NCBI GenBank assembly: GCA_046349085.1
Contig: JAXMDA010000013.1
Coordinates: 1 to 64,000 of the forward strand
Length of the DNA: 64,000 bases
Direction: 5' to 3'
Source: JAJXWB01 sp046349085
Lineage (GTDB): Bacteria; Pseudomonadota; Alphaproteobacteria; Rhizobiales; Beijerinckiaceae
Shown in pieces: positions 36,530 to 45,822 of the stretch. A program made the position numbers and the translations under genes. A model generated the notes under the pieces. That model was not told the origin of the DNA, ran no database searches, and saw only the letters and a list, made by a program, of their open reading frames with translations. Positions within the stretch are counted from its first letter, which is position 1. Every line of letters starts with the position of its first letter.

Positions 36530-37669
36530 ATGACCGAACAGCTCCCCAAGGAAAGGTTCGAGCGACTGGCTGACCCCGTCGCGGCGAATGCGGCCTCTGC
36601 CCAACCCGCGCGCGACGGCGCCGCGGCGCCGGCAGGCAAGGGACGCAGCGTCGCGGCGATTCTCCTGCTGGCGGCCCTGCTTGCCGGCCTGTGGTACGGC
36701 TATCGCTATCTCGTGGAAGGCCGTTTCATCGTCGCGACCGACGACGCCTACGTGAAGGCGGACACGGCGACCATCTCCGCCAAGGTCGGCGGCAATCTGG
36801 TCAGCGTCCCCGCTATCGACAACCAGAAGGTCAAGGCTGGCGACGTTCTGGTCGAGATCGACCCGGTCGACTATCGCCTCGCGCTCGCCGCCGCCGCGCG
36901 CCGTATCGACACGCAGACCGCGACCATCGCGCGCATCGACGCGCAACGCGTCGGCCAGGAAGCCGCCGTCGTGCAGGCGCGCGCGCAACTGACCGCGGCC
37001 GTGGCCGACCAGGCGCGCGCCGCCTCCGAATTCGAGCGCGCCGAAACGCTGGTCGAGAAGAAATTCGCCACGCCGCAGCGTCTCGATCTCGCGCGCGCCG
37101 ATCGCGATCGCACGACCGCCGCCGTCGCAGGCGCGCGCGCCGCCGTCGCCGCGGCGGAGGCCGCGCTCGCCGTGCTGCGCGCGCAGGAAACCGAAGCCGA
37201 GCGCGCCCGCGACGAATTGCGCGTGACGCAGGACAAGGCCCAGCGCGACCTCGACTTTACGATTGTGCGCGCGCCCTTCGACGGCGTCGTCGGCAATCGC
37301 GCAGCCCAGCCCGGCGCGCTCGTCGCGCCCGGCACGCGGTTGATGTCGCTCATCCCGCTCGACACGGTCTATGTCGAGGCCAATTACAAGGAAACGCAAC
37401 TGGGCGCGCTGAAGCCCGGGCAGCGGGCGAAGCTCATCGTCGACGCCTATTCCAGGCAGCAGATCGACGGCGTGGTCGAAAGCGTGGCGCCGGCGTCCGG
37501 CGCGCAATATTCGATGCTGCCGCCCGAAAACGCGACCGGCAATTTCACCAAGATCGTGCAGCGCGTGCCCGTGCGCATTCGCGTGCCGGCAGACGTCGCA
37601 AGGTCCGGCATTCTGCGCCCCGGCATGTCGGTCGTCGTCGACGTCGACACCCGCACGACACAGAACTGA
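36530..37669 (+). CDS. EmrA/HlyD-type membrane fusion protein
   Basis: 379 residues. One N-terminal transmembrane helix (SVAAILLLAALLAGLWYGYRYL), first biotinyl-lipoyl half (VATDDAYVKADTATISAKVGGNLVSV), long coiled-coil hairpin rich in Ala/Arg (residues about 100-230), second lipoyl half (FTIVRAPFDGVVGNRAAQPGALV), and a beta-barrel region. Periplasmic adaptor of an EmrAB-type pump linking the MFS transporter to an outer-membrane channel not encoded here. ATG 36530 (MTEQLPKE) is preferred; translation from a TTG at 36443 would begin inside operator 2. Confidence 0.92.
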   Translation: MTEQLPKERFERLADPVAANAASAQPARDGAAAPAGKGRSVAAILLLAALLAGLWYGYRYLVEGRFIVATDDAYVKADTATISAKVGGNLVSVPAIDNQKVKAGDVLVEIDPVDYRLALAAAARRIDTQTATIARIDAQRVGQEAAVVQARAQLTAAVADQARAASEFERAETLVEKKFATPQRLDLARADRDRTTAAVAGARAAVAAAEAALAVLRAQETEAERARDELRVTQDKAQRDLDFTIVRAPFDGVVGNRAAQPGALVAPGTRLMSLIPLDTVYVEANYKETQLGALKPGQRAKLIVDAYSRQQIDGVVESVAPASGAQYSMLPPENATGNFTKIVQRVPVRIRVPADVARSGILRPGMSVVVDVDTRTTQN

Positions 37670-37673
37670 CGCC

Positions 37674-39257
37674 ATGTCCGCCGTCGTCTCCCGCGGGCCG
37701 GCGGCAGCCTTTCCCCTGCCCGAGCAGAGGTTCGACGCCAAGCGCGTCATCGCCTTCATCGGCATGGTTTTCGGCATGTTCATGTCGATCCTCGACATCC
37801 AGATCGTGTCCGCCTCGCTCGCCGAAATCCAGGCGGGCCTTTCGGCCGGCACGGACGAAGTCACCTGGGTGCAGACGAGCTACCTGATCGCCGAAGTCAT
37901 CATGATCCCGCTGTCGGGATTTCTGTCGCGCGCCTTCTCGACACGCATCGTCTTCACGATCTGCGCGGGCGGCTTCACGCTCACGAGCTTCCTGTGCGCA
38001 CAATCGACCTCGATCGAGCAGATGATCGTGTTCCGCACGCTGCAGGGCTTCATCGGCGGCGGCATGATCCCGACGGTATTCGCCAGCGCCTTCACGATCT
38101 TTCCGCCGGAAAGGCGCATCATCATCCAGCCGATCATCGGCCTTGTCGCGACGCTCGCGCCGACCATCGGCCCGACCGCCGGCGGCTATCTGACCGATCT
38201 TTTCTCCTGGCACTGGCTGTTTCTCGTCAACATCATTCCGGGCATCGCCGTCACGCTGGTCTCGTGGTTCCTGATCGACTTCGACGAACCGAACCTGAAG
38301 CTGCTCGAGGATTTCGACTGGACCGGCCTCATCTCGATGGCCGTCTTTCTCGGCGCGCTCGAATACGTGCTGGAAGAAGGTCCGTCGAAGAACTGGTTCG
38401 AGGAAAGCGCGATCGTCTATGCGACATTCGCCTCCGCGCTCGGCGCCTGCATCTTCTTCTGGCGCTCGTATGTCTCGAAAAATCCCGTCGTCGATCTCAG
38501 GATCCGCAACGGCAGCTTCTGGGCCGGCAGCACGTTCTCCTTCGTGCTCGGCATCGGCCTCTACGGCTTGACGTACATCTACCCCGTCTATCTCGCGCGC
38601 GTGCGCGGCGACACCGCCTTGCAGATCGGCGAAACGATGTTCGTGACCGGCATGACGCAGATGCTGTCGGCGCCGCTGATCGGCCGCATCATGACTCGTG
38701 TCGACGCGCGCATCCTGCTCTCGATCGGCTTCGCCAATTTCGCCATCTCCTGCTGGATGATGAGCTACGTCACCAAGGACTGGGACTTCTGGGAAATGTT
38801 CATCCCCCAGATATTCCGCGGCTCCTCGCTGATGCTGTGCATGATCCCCATCAATTCCGTCGCCATGGGGACGCTTGGCCCCCACGAGATGAAGAACGCG
38901 TCGGGCCTGTTCAATCTTACGCGCAATCTCGGCGGCGCCGTGGGGCTGGCGATCATCAACACCTTCATCAACAATCGCTGGGACCTGCATCTGACCCGCA
39001 TGCGCGAGCAGGTCACCTGGTCGTCGGAGCGCGCCCAGCAATGGATGTCGACGTTGACCGGCGCCTATGCGCCGATGGGCTCGGACGCAAATGTCGCGGC
39101 GATGAAGAAACTTATGGGTTTCGTGCGTCGCGAGGCGCTCGTCATGGCGCTTGCCGACGTGTTCCTGCTGATCGCGATCATATTCGCGGCAATGCTGATT
39201 TTCGTGCCGTTCGTTCGCAGGCCGCCCAACCTTGGCATGGGCGGCGACAGTCACTGA
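37674..39257 (+). CDS. EmrB/QacA-type DHA2 drug efflux transporter
   Basis: 527 residues, fourteen hydrophobic helices. MFS DHA2 motifs: FMSILDIQIVSASLAEIQ (motif D1 with Asp in TM1), WVQTSYLIAEVIMIPLSGFLSRAFSTR (motif A region), FRTLQGFIGGGMIPTVF and GPTAGGYLTDLFSWHWLFLVNIIPG (motif C). Proton-driven export of hydrophobic compounds. Starts 4 bp after the EmrA-like stop, so it is co-translated and co-regulated by the TetR repressor. Confidence 0.94.
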   Translation: MSAVVSRGPAAAFPLPEQRFDAKRVIAFIGMVFGMFMSILDIQIVSASLAEIQAGLSAGTDEVTWVQTSYLIAEVIMIPLSGFLSRAFSTRIVFTICAGGFTLTSFLCAQSTSIEQMIVFRTLQGFIGGGMIPTVFASAFTIFPPERRIIIQPIIGLVATLAPTIGPTAGGYLTDLFSWHWLFLVNIIPGIAVTLVSWFLIDFDEPNLKLLEDFDWTGLISMAVFLGALEYVLEEGPSKNWFEESAIVYATFASALGACIFFWRSYVSKNPVVDLRIRNGSFWAGSTFSFVLGIGLYGLTYIYPVYLARVRGDTALQIGETMFVTGMTQMLSAPLIGRIMTRVDARILLSIGFANFAISCWMMSYVTKDWDFWEMFIPQIFRGSSLMLCMIPINSVAMGTLGPHEMKNASGLFNLTRNLGGAVGLAIINTFINNRWDLHLTRMREQVTWSSERAQQWMSTLTGAYAPMGSDANVAAMKKLMGFVRREALVMALADVFLLIAIIFAAMLIFVPFVRRPPNLGMGGDSH

Positions 39258-39319
39258 AGCGCGCGGCGTTTGACCGGAGGATTTCGCCTGAATGCCGCAC
39301 GTATTGGCGCGGCCGACGC

Positions 39320-40387
39320 CTACTGCTTGCGCGCCTCGCCCTCCGGCGCCAGGCGCGCGACGCGCGCGCCAATGTCCACGATCGCCTCGCGTAGCTGCGC
39401 CATTTCGGGATCTGCGGCGCCACGCGCTTCGCGCGCCGCTTCGAGGGCGCCCGTCAGCCGCGCGATCTCGGCGCGCAGCTCCTGCGCCCGGTCGGCCGCA
39501 GCGCGCGCGGCGCTTCTGGCCTCTTCGCGCTGGGCGGCAAGACGCTGGCTGACATCTTCGAGTTCGCCCTTGGCCTTGTCCATATCGCGAACCGCCGAAT
39601 CGCGCGCGCGCTCGGCCTGACGCTGCGTTTCGCGCGCGGCGTCGAGATCGGCCCTCGCTTTCTCGACATCGGCCTGCATCTGCGCAATACGATCGCGCTC
39701 GGCCTCGAACCGCGCCTGCGCGGCCTGTGTCATCTGCTCCGCGGAGCGCATGTCCTTCAGCAGCAACTCGCGCTCTTCCGCCAGTCCTTGTGCGCGTTCC
39801 GTCTCGTTGCGCGCCGTCCGTGCGTGGCCCTCGAGCAGATTTTCGAGGCTCTGGATGCGCGCAAGCAAACCCTCCTGCTTCGTCTCGAGGCCGACAATGG
39901 CGACCCGGCGGTCTTCGGACAGGCTTTTCAGGTCTTCGTGCGCAGCGAAAAGAGCATCGTATCGCGCGCGAATATCCTGGTGCAATCCCGTGGCGTCGTT
40001 GAGTTCGACGATCAGCGCGCTGCGTTCGCCATTGGCTTCCGCAAGATCGCGCACGGTGGCGTCGTGCCGCGCGTTCAGGTCGGCATGTTCGCCGCGCAGT
40101 TTGGCGAGATCGTTCTGCAGGCCGACGATTTCAGCGGCGCGGCGGCCGAGTTCGACGAGTTCCTGCGCCTGCGTCGCGGCCTGCGCCTCCATCCGCTGCT
40201 CCAGCCTGCGCTTGTCGGCGGCGAATTCCGCGCGCAGCAGGTCGCGTTCGGCGACGACCTCGTCCATGGACAGCGGCATCAGCATTTCGAGACGCCGGCG
40301 CGTCAGCCTCAGGGCTCTGCGCCAGAAGGCCGGCAGCATCAGCAGCGCCAGCAGCCCGGCCGACAGCGCGCCGAGCATGAAAATCAT
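39320..40387 (-). CDS. membrane-anchored coiled-coil protein, hypothetical
   Basis: One N-terminal transmembrane helix (MIFMLGALSAGLLALLMLPAF) followed by WRRALRLTRRRLEMLMPLSMDEVVAERDLLRAEFA, then about 280 residues of heptad-like sequence rich in Ala, Glu, Arg and Gln, ending in a short basic tail. The first cytoplasmic segment (RRRLEMLMPLSMDEVVAERDLLRAEFA) recurs in alphaproteobacterial proteins of unknown role. An in-frame TTG start at 40402 is the alternative. Lies next to envelope gene eipA; possibly envelope or division related, by context only. Confidence 0.75.
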   Translation of the reverse strand: MIFMLGALSAGLLALLMLPAFWRRALRLTRRRLEMLMPLSMDEVVAERDLLRAEFAADKRRLEQRMEAQAATQAQELVELGRRAAEIVGLQNDLAKLRGEHADLNARHDATVRDLAEANGERSALIVELNDATGLHQDIRARYDALFAAHEDLKSLSEDRRVAIVGLETKQEGLLARIQSLENLLEGHARTARNETERAQGLAEERELLLKDMRSAEQMTQAAQARFEAERDRIAQMQADVEKARADLDAARETQRQAERARDSAVRDMDKAKGELEDVSQRLAAQREEARSAARAAADRAQELRAEIARLTGALEAAREARGAADPEMAQLREAIVDIGARVARLAPEGEARKQ

Positions 40388-40527
40388 GATCTGTTCGATC
40401 AAAACGGCAAAATCCCAGCGGATCGGAAACGCGCGACCATGCCACGGGGCCGCCGCGCAGGTAAAGCGCGCCAGCGCACGCTTCGATCAGGCCGCAGGGC
40501 CGCCGAAATCCGGCGCGACCGCCCGGA

Positions 40528-41103
40528 TCAGAGCGGATTCCAGGTCGAGGTCGGCGTGAACTTGAGATAGCCGAGATTGAGGCCGAGCCGCGCGCCGACG
40601 CCCGAACGGATCGGCACGACGACCACCTGGTCGGCGGTCAACGCCGTGAACCCGAACCCGCCGACAAGGTAGGCGGAGCCGTCGAGGCCGCCGAAGCGGC
40701 GATAGATGCCTTCGACCGCCGGCAGATTGTAGACCAGCATCATCGTCCGGTCGCCGTCGGCGCCCACGTCGAAGCCGATCGACGGCCCCTGCCAGTAGAC
40801 CTTACGGTCGCCGGCGTTGCGCGTGTACATCTGGCCTTCGCCGTAGCGCAGGCCGCCGATGAAGGCGCCGGCGCCTTCCTGCCCGAGAATATAGGCGTTC
40901 GGCCTGCCCCAGCGTTTCGTCGCCTTTTCGATGCCCTGGGCGAGGCCACGCGACACAGAACCGAAGAAGCGATGCCCGTTGTCGACGATCTCGTTGGATG
41001 AGAACTGGCCGGGCTGCTCGCGCGCGAAGGCGAGCGCGGGCGTCGCCGCGGCGGCCGCCGCCCCGATGGACTGGATCAATATTTCGCGACGTGTCCTCGT
41101 CAT
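40528..41103 (-). CDS. eipA: DUF1134 envelope protein, EipA-like
   Basis: 191 residues. Tat/Sec-like signal (MTRTRREILIQSIGAAAAAATPALAFA), then the DUF1134 domain: EIVDNGHRFFGSVSRGLAQGIEKATKRWGRPNAYILGQEGAGAFIGGLRYGEGQMYTRN, GPSIGFDVGADGDRTMMLVYNL. Brucella EipA, of this family, supports envelope integrity and is activated by CtrA. ATG 41103 follows GAGGAGCG. A 7/8 CtrA box lies 135 bp upstream (41238-41252), which agrees with the Brucella wiring. Confidence 0.88.
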   Translation of the reverse strand: MTRTRREILIQSIGAAAAAATPALAFAREQPGQFSSNEIVDNGHRFFGSVSRGLAQGIEKATKRWGRPNAYILGQEGAGAFIGGLRYGEGQMYTRNAGDRKVYWQGPSIGFDVGADGDRTMMLVYNLPAVEGIYRRFGGLDGSAYLVGGFGFTALTADQVVVVPIRSGVGARLGLNLGYLKFTPTSTWNPL

Positions 41104-41237
41104 CGCCCGCTCCTCTCGCCGCAGCCGTCGTTTGGACGAATCTGCCGCCGGAAAATGGTGAACCCGTGGCGCGGCTGCGCCCAAGCCGAGGCGCCGCGCG
41201 TCGCGGCGCGCTCTGGCCGGCTAAACTGCGCGCGCAT

Positions 41238-41252
41238 GGTTAACGAAGCATT
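41238..41252 (-). promoter_or_regulatory. near-consensus CtrA box upstream of eipA
   Basis: Minus strand TCAA-TGCTTCG-TTAA; 7 of 8 bases fit TTAA-N7-TTAA, 135 bp before the eipA start and just after the cysQ 3' end. Confidence 0.5.
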
Positions 41253-41261
41253 GACGAGGCT

Positions 41262-42080
41262 TCAGGCCGCCTTGCCCCACGCGATAAAGAAGCCGTTGCG
41301 AAAGCCGGCCGCCGCCTTGCCATACCGCAGTTCCGCGCCGTCGGGCGTCAGGACGCGACCGCCGGCCGCGCGCAGCACGGCCTCTCCCGCGGCCACGTCC
41401 CATTCCATGGTCGGGCCGAAGCGCGGATAGACATCCGCCTCCCCTTCCGCGATCAGGCAGAATTTCAGCGAGGAGCCCGCGTTGACGCGGCCGGCGATCC
41501 TGTGGCCCGCAAGAAAATCCTCGGTCCCGGCGTCGCCGTGCGAACGGCTGCAGAGCGCGACAAGCCCCTCCGCGCGCGGTTTGCGCGCCGAAATCCGTCG
41601 CCACGCCGAGGCCGGCGGCGTCTCGCCGCCGGGCGAAGCGGCGCAAGCCCAGGCTGCCGCGCCGCCGAGCCAGAGTTTCTCCAGCGCCGGCGCATAGACG
41701 ACGCCCGCGACCGGAACGCCTGCGTCGACCAGCGCAATGTTGACGGTGAACTCGCCATTGCGCGCGAGGAACTCGCGCGTGCCGTCGAGCGGGTCGACGA
41801 GAATGAAGCGCGATCCGCAGAGCGGCGTAACGCCGCGCGCAACAGATTCCTCGGCAACGACGGGAACCCCCGGAAACGCTCGCGAGAGCTGCTCCAGAAT
41901 GACCGCTTCGGCGCGCTCGTCGGCCTCCGTCACCGGACTCGAATCGGCTTTCGCGCGCGCCACGCAGGCGCCGGCGTAGACGTCCATGACCGCCTGCCCG
42001 GCGGCGAGCGCGATGCGCGCGAAAGCCTGCGCGGCGGCGTCGCGTTCGCAATCGGTCAGCGGCGTCAAGGGCTCGCTCAT
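41262..42080 (-). CDS. cysQ: 3'(2'),5'-bisphosphate nucleotidase CysQ
   Basis: Inositol-monophosphatase-fold phosphatase acting on PAP/PAPS, the by-products of sulfate assimilation and transfer. Metal and substrate motifs: SSPVTEADERAE, VVAEES, DPLDGTREFLARNGEFTVNIAL and the C-terminal PTMEWDVAAGEAVLRAAGG. 272 residues, normal. Start ATG 42080. Divergent from chpT; the 278-bp space between holds a perfect CtrA box. Confidence 0.92.
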   Translation of the reverse strand: MSEPLTPLTDCERDAAAQAFARIALAAGQAVMDVYAGACVARAKADSSPVTEADERAEAVILEQLSRAFPGVPVVAEESVARGVTPLCGSRFILVDPLDGTREFLARNGEFTVNIALVDAGVPVAGVVYAPALEKLWLGGAAAWACAASPGGETPPASAWRRISARKPRAEGLVALCSRSHGDAGTEDFLAGHRIAGRVNAGSSLKFCLIAEGEADVYPRFGPTMEWDVAAGEAVLRAAGGRVLTPDGAELRYGKAAAGFRNGFFIAWGKAA

Positions 42081-42160
42081 GCGTCCTCACATGCACATTC
42101 CCGCGCGAAGGATCAAGCGCGCGGCTTTCGTTGCGAATTCCTTCCTCCCTGAGAGCGGCG

Positions 42161-42175
42161 TTAACGCTGCGTTAA
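42161..42175. promoter_or_regulatory. perfect CtrA binding site between cysQ and chpT
   Basis: TTAACGCTGCGTTAA, an exact TTAA-N7-TTAA match, 81 bp before cysQ and 184 bp before chpT. CtrA control of chpT would make a feedback loop; control of cysQ is also possible from position alone. Confidence 0.7.
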
Positions 42176-42358
42176 CGGGCGAACTCCAATGTTGCGGCGC
42201 TTTCCAGCGGCGCAGCGCCGGGCTATCTCTCGATTCGCGCTTGCTGCGAATGATTCGCGGCCCGTCGCGCCATATTCAGGCCGCGTCCGCGTAACGCCTT
42301 CCGTGCGGCGTCCTGCCGGTCGCCGAGCCCGCGTCCAACCCGTTTTCCGGATCGCCCC

Positions 42359-43054
42359 ATGACCGAACAAGCCTCTGTCTTCTCGCTCGCCCCGCTCGAT
42401 CTCGCCGCCCTGCTCTGCTCGCGCGTCTGCCACGACGTGATCTCGCCGGTCGGCGCCATCGTCAACGGCCTCGAAGTGCTGGAGGACGAGAAGGACCAGG
42501 ACATGCGGACTTTCGCGCTCGACCTCATCAAGAAGAGCGCCCGCACCGCCTCCGCCCGTCTGCAGTTCTGCCGTCTGGCCTTCGGCGCGGCGGGTTCCGC
42601 CGGCGCCGCGATCGACACCGGCGACGCCGAGAACGTCGCGCGCGGCCTGATCGCCGACGAGCGCACCAGGCTCGAGTGGAACGCCCCGCGCATCCTTCTG
42701 CCGAAGAACAAGGTCAAGCTCGTCCTCAACATGTGCCTGATCGCCGCCGCCGCTGTCCCGCGCGGCGGCGTCATCACCGTCACGATCGCCGACGAAGGCG
42801 CGAGCCTCTCGGTCGAATCCAGGGGAACCAACGCGCGCGTCGCCGCGCACGTGCCGCATCTTCTGGCCGGAACGCCCGAGGGCGGCTCGGTCGACGCTCA
42901 TGGCATCCAGGCCTATTACACGGGCCTCGTCGCCCGCGAGATCGGCCTTAGCGTCGAATTGTCGAGCGCGCCGGAATGCGTGACGCTGCGCGCAATCGGG
43001 GAGGCGAAGGCCGCGAGCGGGGAGACGCCGGAAACCACGAGCGACGCCGCATAA
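42359..43054 (+). CDS. chpT: histidine phosphotransferase ChpT
   Basis: Relays phosphate from CckA to CtrA and CpdR in the alphaproteobacterial cell-cycle pathway. The DHp-like helix SLAPLDLAALLCSRVCHDVISPVGAIVNGLEVLEDE carries the phosphorylated His (His25 here); the rest is a degenerate HATPase-like domain (NKVKLVLNMCLIAAAAVPRGG, HGIQAYYTGLVAREIG). 231 residues, usual size. A perfect CtrA site lies upstream. Followed by the che operon, with ctrA 5 kb downstream on the other strand. CckA is not in the window. Confidence 0.92.
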   Translation: MTEQASVFSLAPLDLAALLCSRVCHDVISPVGAIVNGLEVLEDEKDQDMRTFALDLIKKSARTASARLQFCRLAFGAAGSAGAAIDTGDAENVARGLIADERTRLEWNAPRILLPKNKVKLVLNMCLIAAAAVPRGGVITVTIADEGASLSVESRGTNARVAAHVPHLLAGTPEGGSVDAHGIQAYYTGLVAREIGLSVELSSAPECVTLRAIGEAKAASGETPETTSDAA

Positions 43055-43058
43055 CGCG

Positions 43059-43074
43059 GGATTGATTTCAATCC
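43059..43074. promoter_or_regulatory. palindrome upstream of cheA
   Basis: GGATTGA-TT-TCAATCC, a perfect 7-bp inverted repeat 4 bp after the chpT stop. No T-run follows; operator or weak RNA hairpin. Confidence 0.35.
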
Positions 43075-43134
43075 TCCCTTAACCCAAGCAATTCATAGTT
43101 CCGCCAGCGGCGCCCGCGCGCGCAGCTATTTGAT

Positions 43135-43158
43135 CGAAGACGGATTTTTCCGTCTTCG
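43135..43158 (+). promoter_or_regulatory. 10-bp mRNA hairpin 15 bp before cheA
   Basis: CGAAGACGGA-TTTT-TCCGTCTTCG, perfect stem. No U-run after it on the plus strand, and it ends close to the cheA ribosome-binding region (GGGCGGATAG), so it may control translation or protect the 5' end. Confidence 0.45.
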
Positions 43159-43173
43159 CGTCTGGGCGGATAG

Positions 43174-45822
43174 ATGGACGACATTCTCAGGGATTTCCTG
43201 GTCGAAACGGCCGAGCACATCGATGCGGCGGGCGAACAGCTCGTGCGCCTCGAACGCGACCCGTCCGACGCGGAAATGATCTCGAGCATTTTCCGCCTCG
43301 TCCATACCATCAAGGGCACGTGCGGCTTCCTCGGCCTCGCGCGCCTCGCGCGCGTGACGCACGCCGCGGAAAGCCTTATCGGGCGCCTGCGCGACGGCGC
43401 GCCGGCCAATCCCGAAACGGTGACATTGATCCTTTCGACGATCGACCGCATCAAGTCGATCCTCGGCGACATCGAGCAGGGCGGCGAAGAGCCGGAAGGC
43501 GACGATGCCGAACTGATCGCGGCGCTCGCGGCTCATGCCGCCTTGATGACCGCTGGCGCTCCGCACCCTGCGCCCATCGTCGCCGACAGCGACGCCGCAC
43601 GGCCGCCAACCGCGAGTGAAGCGGCGACGACCGTCGACGCCACAGGCGCGGCGGACAGCGGGCCTTCGCCCGCGCGGCCTCCATCGCACGCCGAGGCGAC
43701 GCACGAGGAAGCTCCCACGCACACGTCCGAGCACACCGGCGCCGACCATGTGCGCCCTCTGCGCGCCGACACGATCCGCGTCGCCGTCGACGCGCTGGAA
43801 TCGCTAATGCTGCTGGTCTCGGAACTCGTTCTGACCCGCAACCAGCTCACCGAGGTCACGCGCTCGAACACCGACGAGGCCGTCAAGGGCGCGTTGCAGC
43901 GCCTGTCGGCGGTCGCGACCGACCTGCAGGACGCCGTAATGCGCGCGCGCATGCAGCCGATGAGCCGCATCTTCGGCGCGCTGCCGCGCCTGGTGCGGGA
44001 ACTTGCCGTCGAGCTCGGCAAGAAGATCGACCTCGTCGTCGACGGCGCCGAGACCGAGCTCGATCGCCAGATCCTCGAGCAGATCCGCGATCCGCTCACG
44101 CACATGATCCGCAATTGCGCCGATCATGGTCTCGAGCCGCCTGTCGACCGCGTCCGGTCCGGCAAGCCCGAAACCGGCATCATCCGCGTCTCCGCGTCGC
44201 ACGAGGCCGGCCAGATCTCGATCGAAGTCCTCGACGACGGTCGCGGCCTCGACCACGAGGCGATCCGCAGGAAGGCCGCGGCGCTCGAACTGGCGAGCGA
44301 GCAGGAACTCGCGGCCATGTCGCCGGACGAGGTCGCGCGCTTCATCTTCGTGCCGGGCTTCTCGACGGCGCGCGCCGTCACCAGCGTGTCCGGGCGCGGC
44401 GTCGGCCTCGATGTCGTGCGCGAGAACATCCAGACGATCGGCGGCGTCGTTTCCGTCGCTTCGCGTCCGGGCGCCGGCACGCGATTCGTCATTCGCATTC
44501 CACTCACGCTGGCCATTGCGCCCGCGCTCATCGTCGCCGCGGGAGGCCAACGGTTCGCGCTGCCGCAGGCTGGCGTGGTCGAAGCCGTTTCCGTCGGCCC
44601 GGAATCGGAACACAAGATCGAAGTCGTTCAGGGCGCGCCCATGCTGCGCCTGCGCAACGAGGTCGTGCCGATCGCCGACCTTCACGATCTGCTCGGCGTC
44701 CAGCCGATGGAATCAGGCGCGGACGACGAACGTCTCGTCGTCGTCATGCGGGTGGCGGCGGCGACCTTCGGGCTGATCGTGCAGGCGGTCGAGGACGTTC
44801 AGGAAATCGTGGTCAAGCCGCTGGGCTCGCCGCTCGCGCATCTGAAAGTCTATTCCGGCCAGACGATCCTCGGCGACGGCTCCGTCGTGCTCATTCTCGA
44901 TTCCGGCGGCATTGCCGAGACGCTCGGGCTGGAGCGCGCCGCGTCCTATCGCGAAGCCCGCGCCGACGTCGCCATCGCGCCACGCCAGTCGCGCACGCGC
45001 GTCGTGTTGCTGCGCGCGGGCCAGGGGGCGCGTAAGGCGCTGCCGCTGTCGCTCATCACGCGCATCGAGAGCGTCGACACCGCCGCCGTCGAGCAGACGG
45101 GCGCCGGCTACGTGCTGCGGCATCGCGGCCAGCTCATGCCGCTCCTGCCGGCGGCCGACGGCGTCGCGCCGACGCACGCCAACCAGCCGGTGCTGGTCAT
45201 CGGCTACGGCGGCGAGACGATGGGCCTGCTGGTCGACGAGATCATCGACATCGTCGAGGACCCTCTGGAGATCCAGATTGCGCAAGGCGCGCCGGGTGTC
45301 ATCGGCACGGCGGAATTCGGCGGCGTCGTCGCAGAACTGCTCGACCTCACGCATTTCATCCGCATCGGCCGGCCCAATTCCGCATCGCGCGGCGTCAACC
45401 GCAAGTTCAAGATATTGCTCGTCGACGATCGTCAGTTCTTCCGCGACATGCTGACGCCCGTGCTGTCGGCGGCCGGCTACCACGTCACCACGCTGGCGAG
45501 CGCGCCCGAAGCGCTCGCCCTCATCGACAAGGGCATGCATTTCGACGCGGTGGTCACCGACATCGACATGCCCGAGGTCGACGGCTATCGCTTCGCCCGC
45601 GACTTGCGCGCCATGGCGAGCTGCGCGCGCGTGCCGATCGTCGCGCTGGTGGCGCAGGCCAACGAAAAGACGACGATGGCCGCCACGGCCGCCGGCATCG
45701 ACGCGATCGCCGGCAAGTTCGATCGTCGCGCCCTGCTTGATACGCTGGCAGGCGCGCTTGGCGACGCCACGCTCGGCGAACATTCCCTCGAGGAGCAATT
45801 CCTGAAGGGGGCGGCGGCATGA
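43174..45822 (+). CDS. cheA: hybrid chemotaxis histidine kinase CheA with two CheW-like domains and a receiver
   Basis: 882 residues. HPt domain with His44 (RLVHTIKGTCGFLG); a low-complexity Ala/Thr/His linker (about 115-190); dimerisation and P3 helices (ESLMLLVSELVLTRNQLTEV); HATPase with N box HMIRNCADHG and G boxes LDDGRGLD, SGRGVGLDVVR; a CheW domain, then a second CheW-like domain (TRVVLLRAGQGARKALPLSLITRIE), and a C-terminal receiver (ILLVDDRQFFRDML, phospho-Asp796 in TDIDMPEVDGYRF). Such double-CheW hybrids occur in alphaproteobacteria. No chemoreceptor gene is in the operon. It overlaps cheW by ATGA. Confidence 0.95.
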   Translation: MDDILRDFLVETAEHIDAAGEQLVRLERDPSDAEMISSIFRLVHTIKGTCGFLGLARLARVTHAAESLIGRLRDGAPANPETVTLILSTIDRIKSILGDIEQGGEEPEGDDAELIAALAAHAALMTAGAPHPAPIVADSDAARPPTASEAATTVDATGAADSGPSPARPPSHAEATHEEAPTHTSEHTGADHVRPLRADTIRVAVDALESLMLLVSELVLTRNQLTEVTRSNTDEAVKGALQRLSAVATDLQDAVMRARMQPMSRIFGALPRLVRELAVELGKKIDLVVDGAETELDRQILEQIRDPLTHMIRNCADHGLEPPVDRVRSGKPETGIIRVSASHEAGQISIEVLDDGRGLDHEAIRRKAAALELASEQELAAMSPDEVARFIFVPGFSTARAVTSVSGRGVGLDVVRENIQTIGGVVSVASRPGAGTRFVIRIPLTLAIAPALIVAAGGQRFALPQAGVVEAVSVGPESEHKIEVVQGAPMLRLRNEVVPIADLHDLLGVQPMESGADDERLVVVMRVAAATFGLIVQAVEDVQEIVVKPLGSPLAHLKVYSGQTILGDGSVVLILDSGGIAETLGLERAASYREARADVAIAPRQSRTRVVLLRAGQGARKALPLSLITRIESVDTAAVEQTGAGYVLRHRGQLMPLLPAADGVAPTHANQPVLVIGYGGETMGLLVDEIIDIVEDPLEIQIAQGAPGVIGTAEFGGVVAELLDLTHFIRIGRPNSASRGVNRKFKILLVDDRQFFRDMLTPVLSAAGYHVTTLASAPEALALIDKGMHFDAVVTDIDMPEVDGYRFARDLRAMASCARVPIVALVAQANEKTTMAATAAGIDAIAGKFDRRALLDTLAGALGDATLGEHSLEEQFLKGAAA

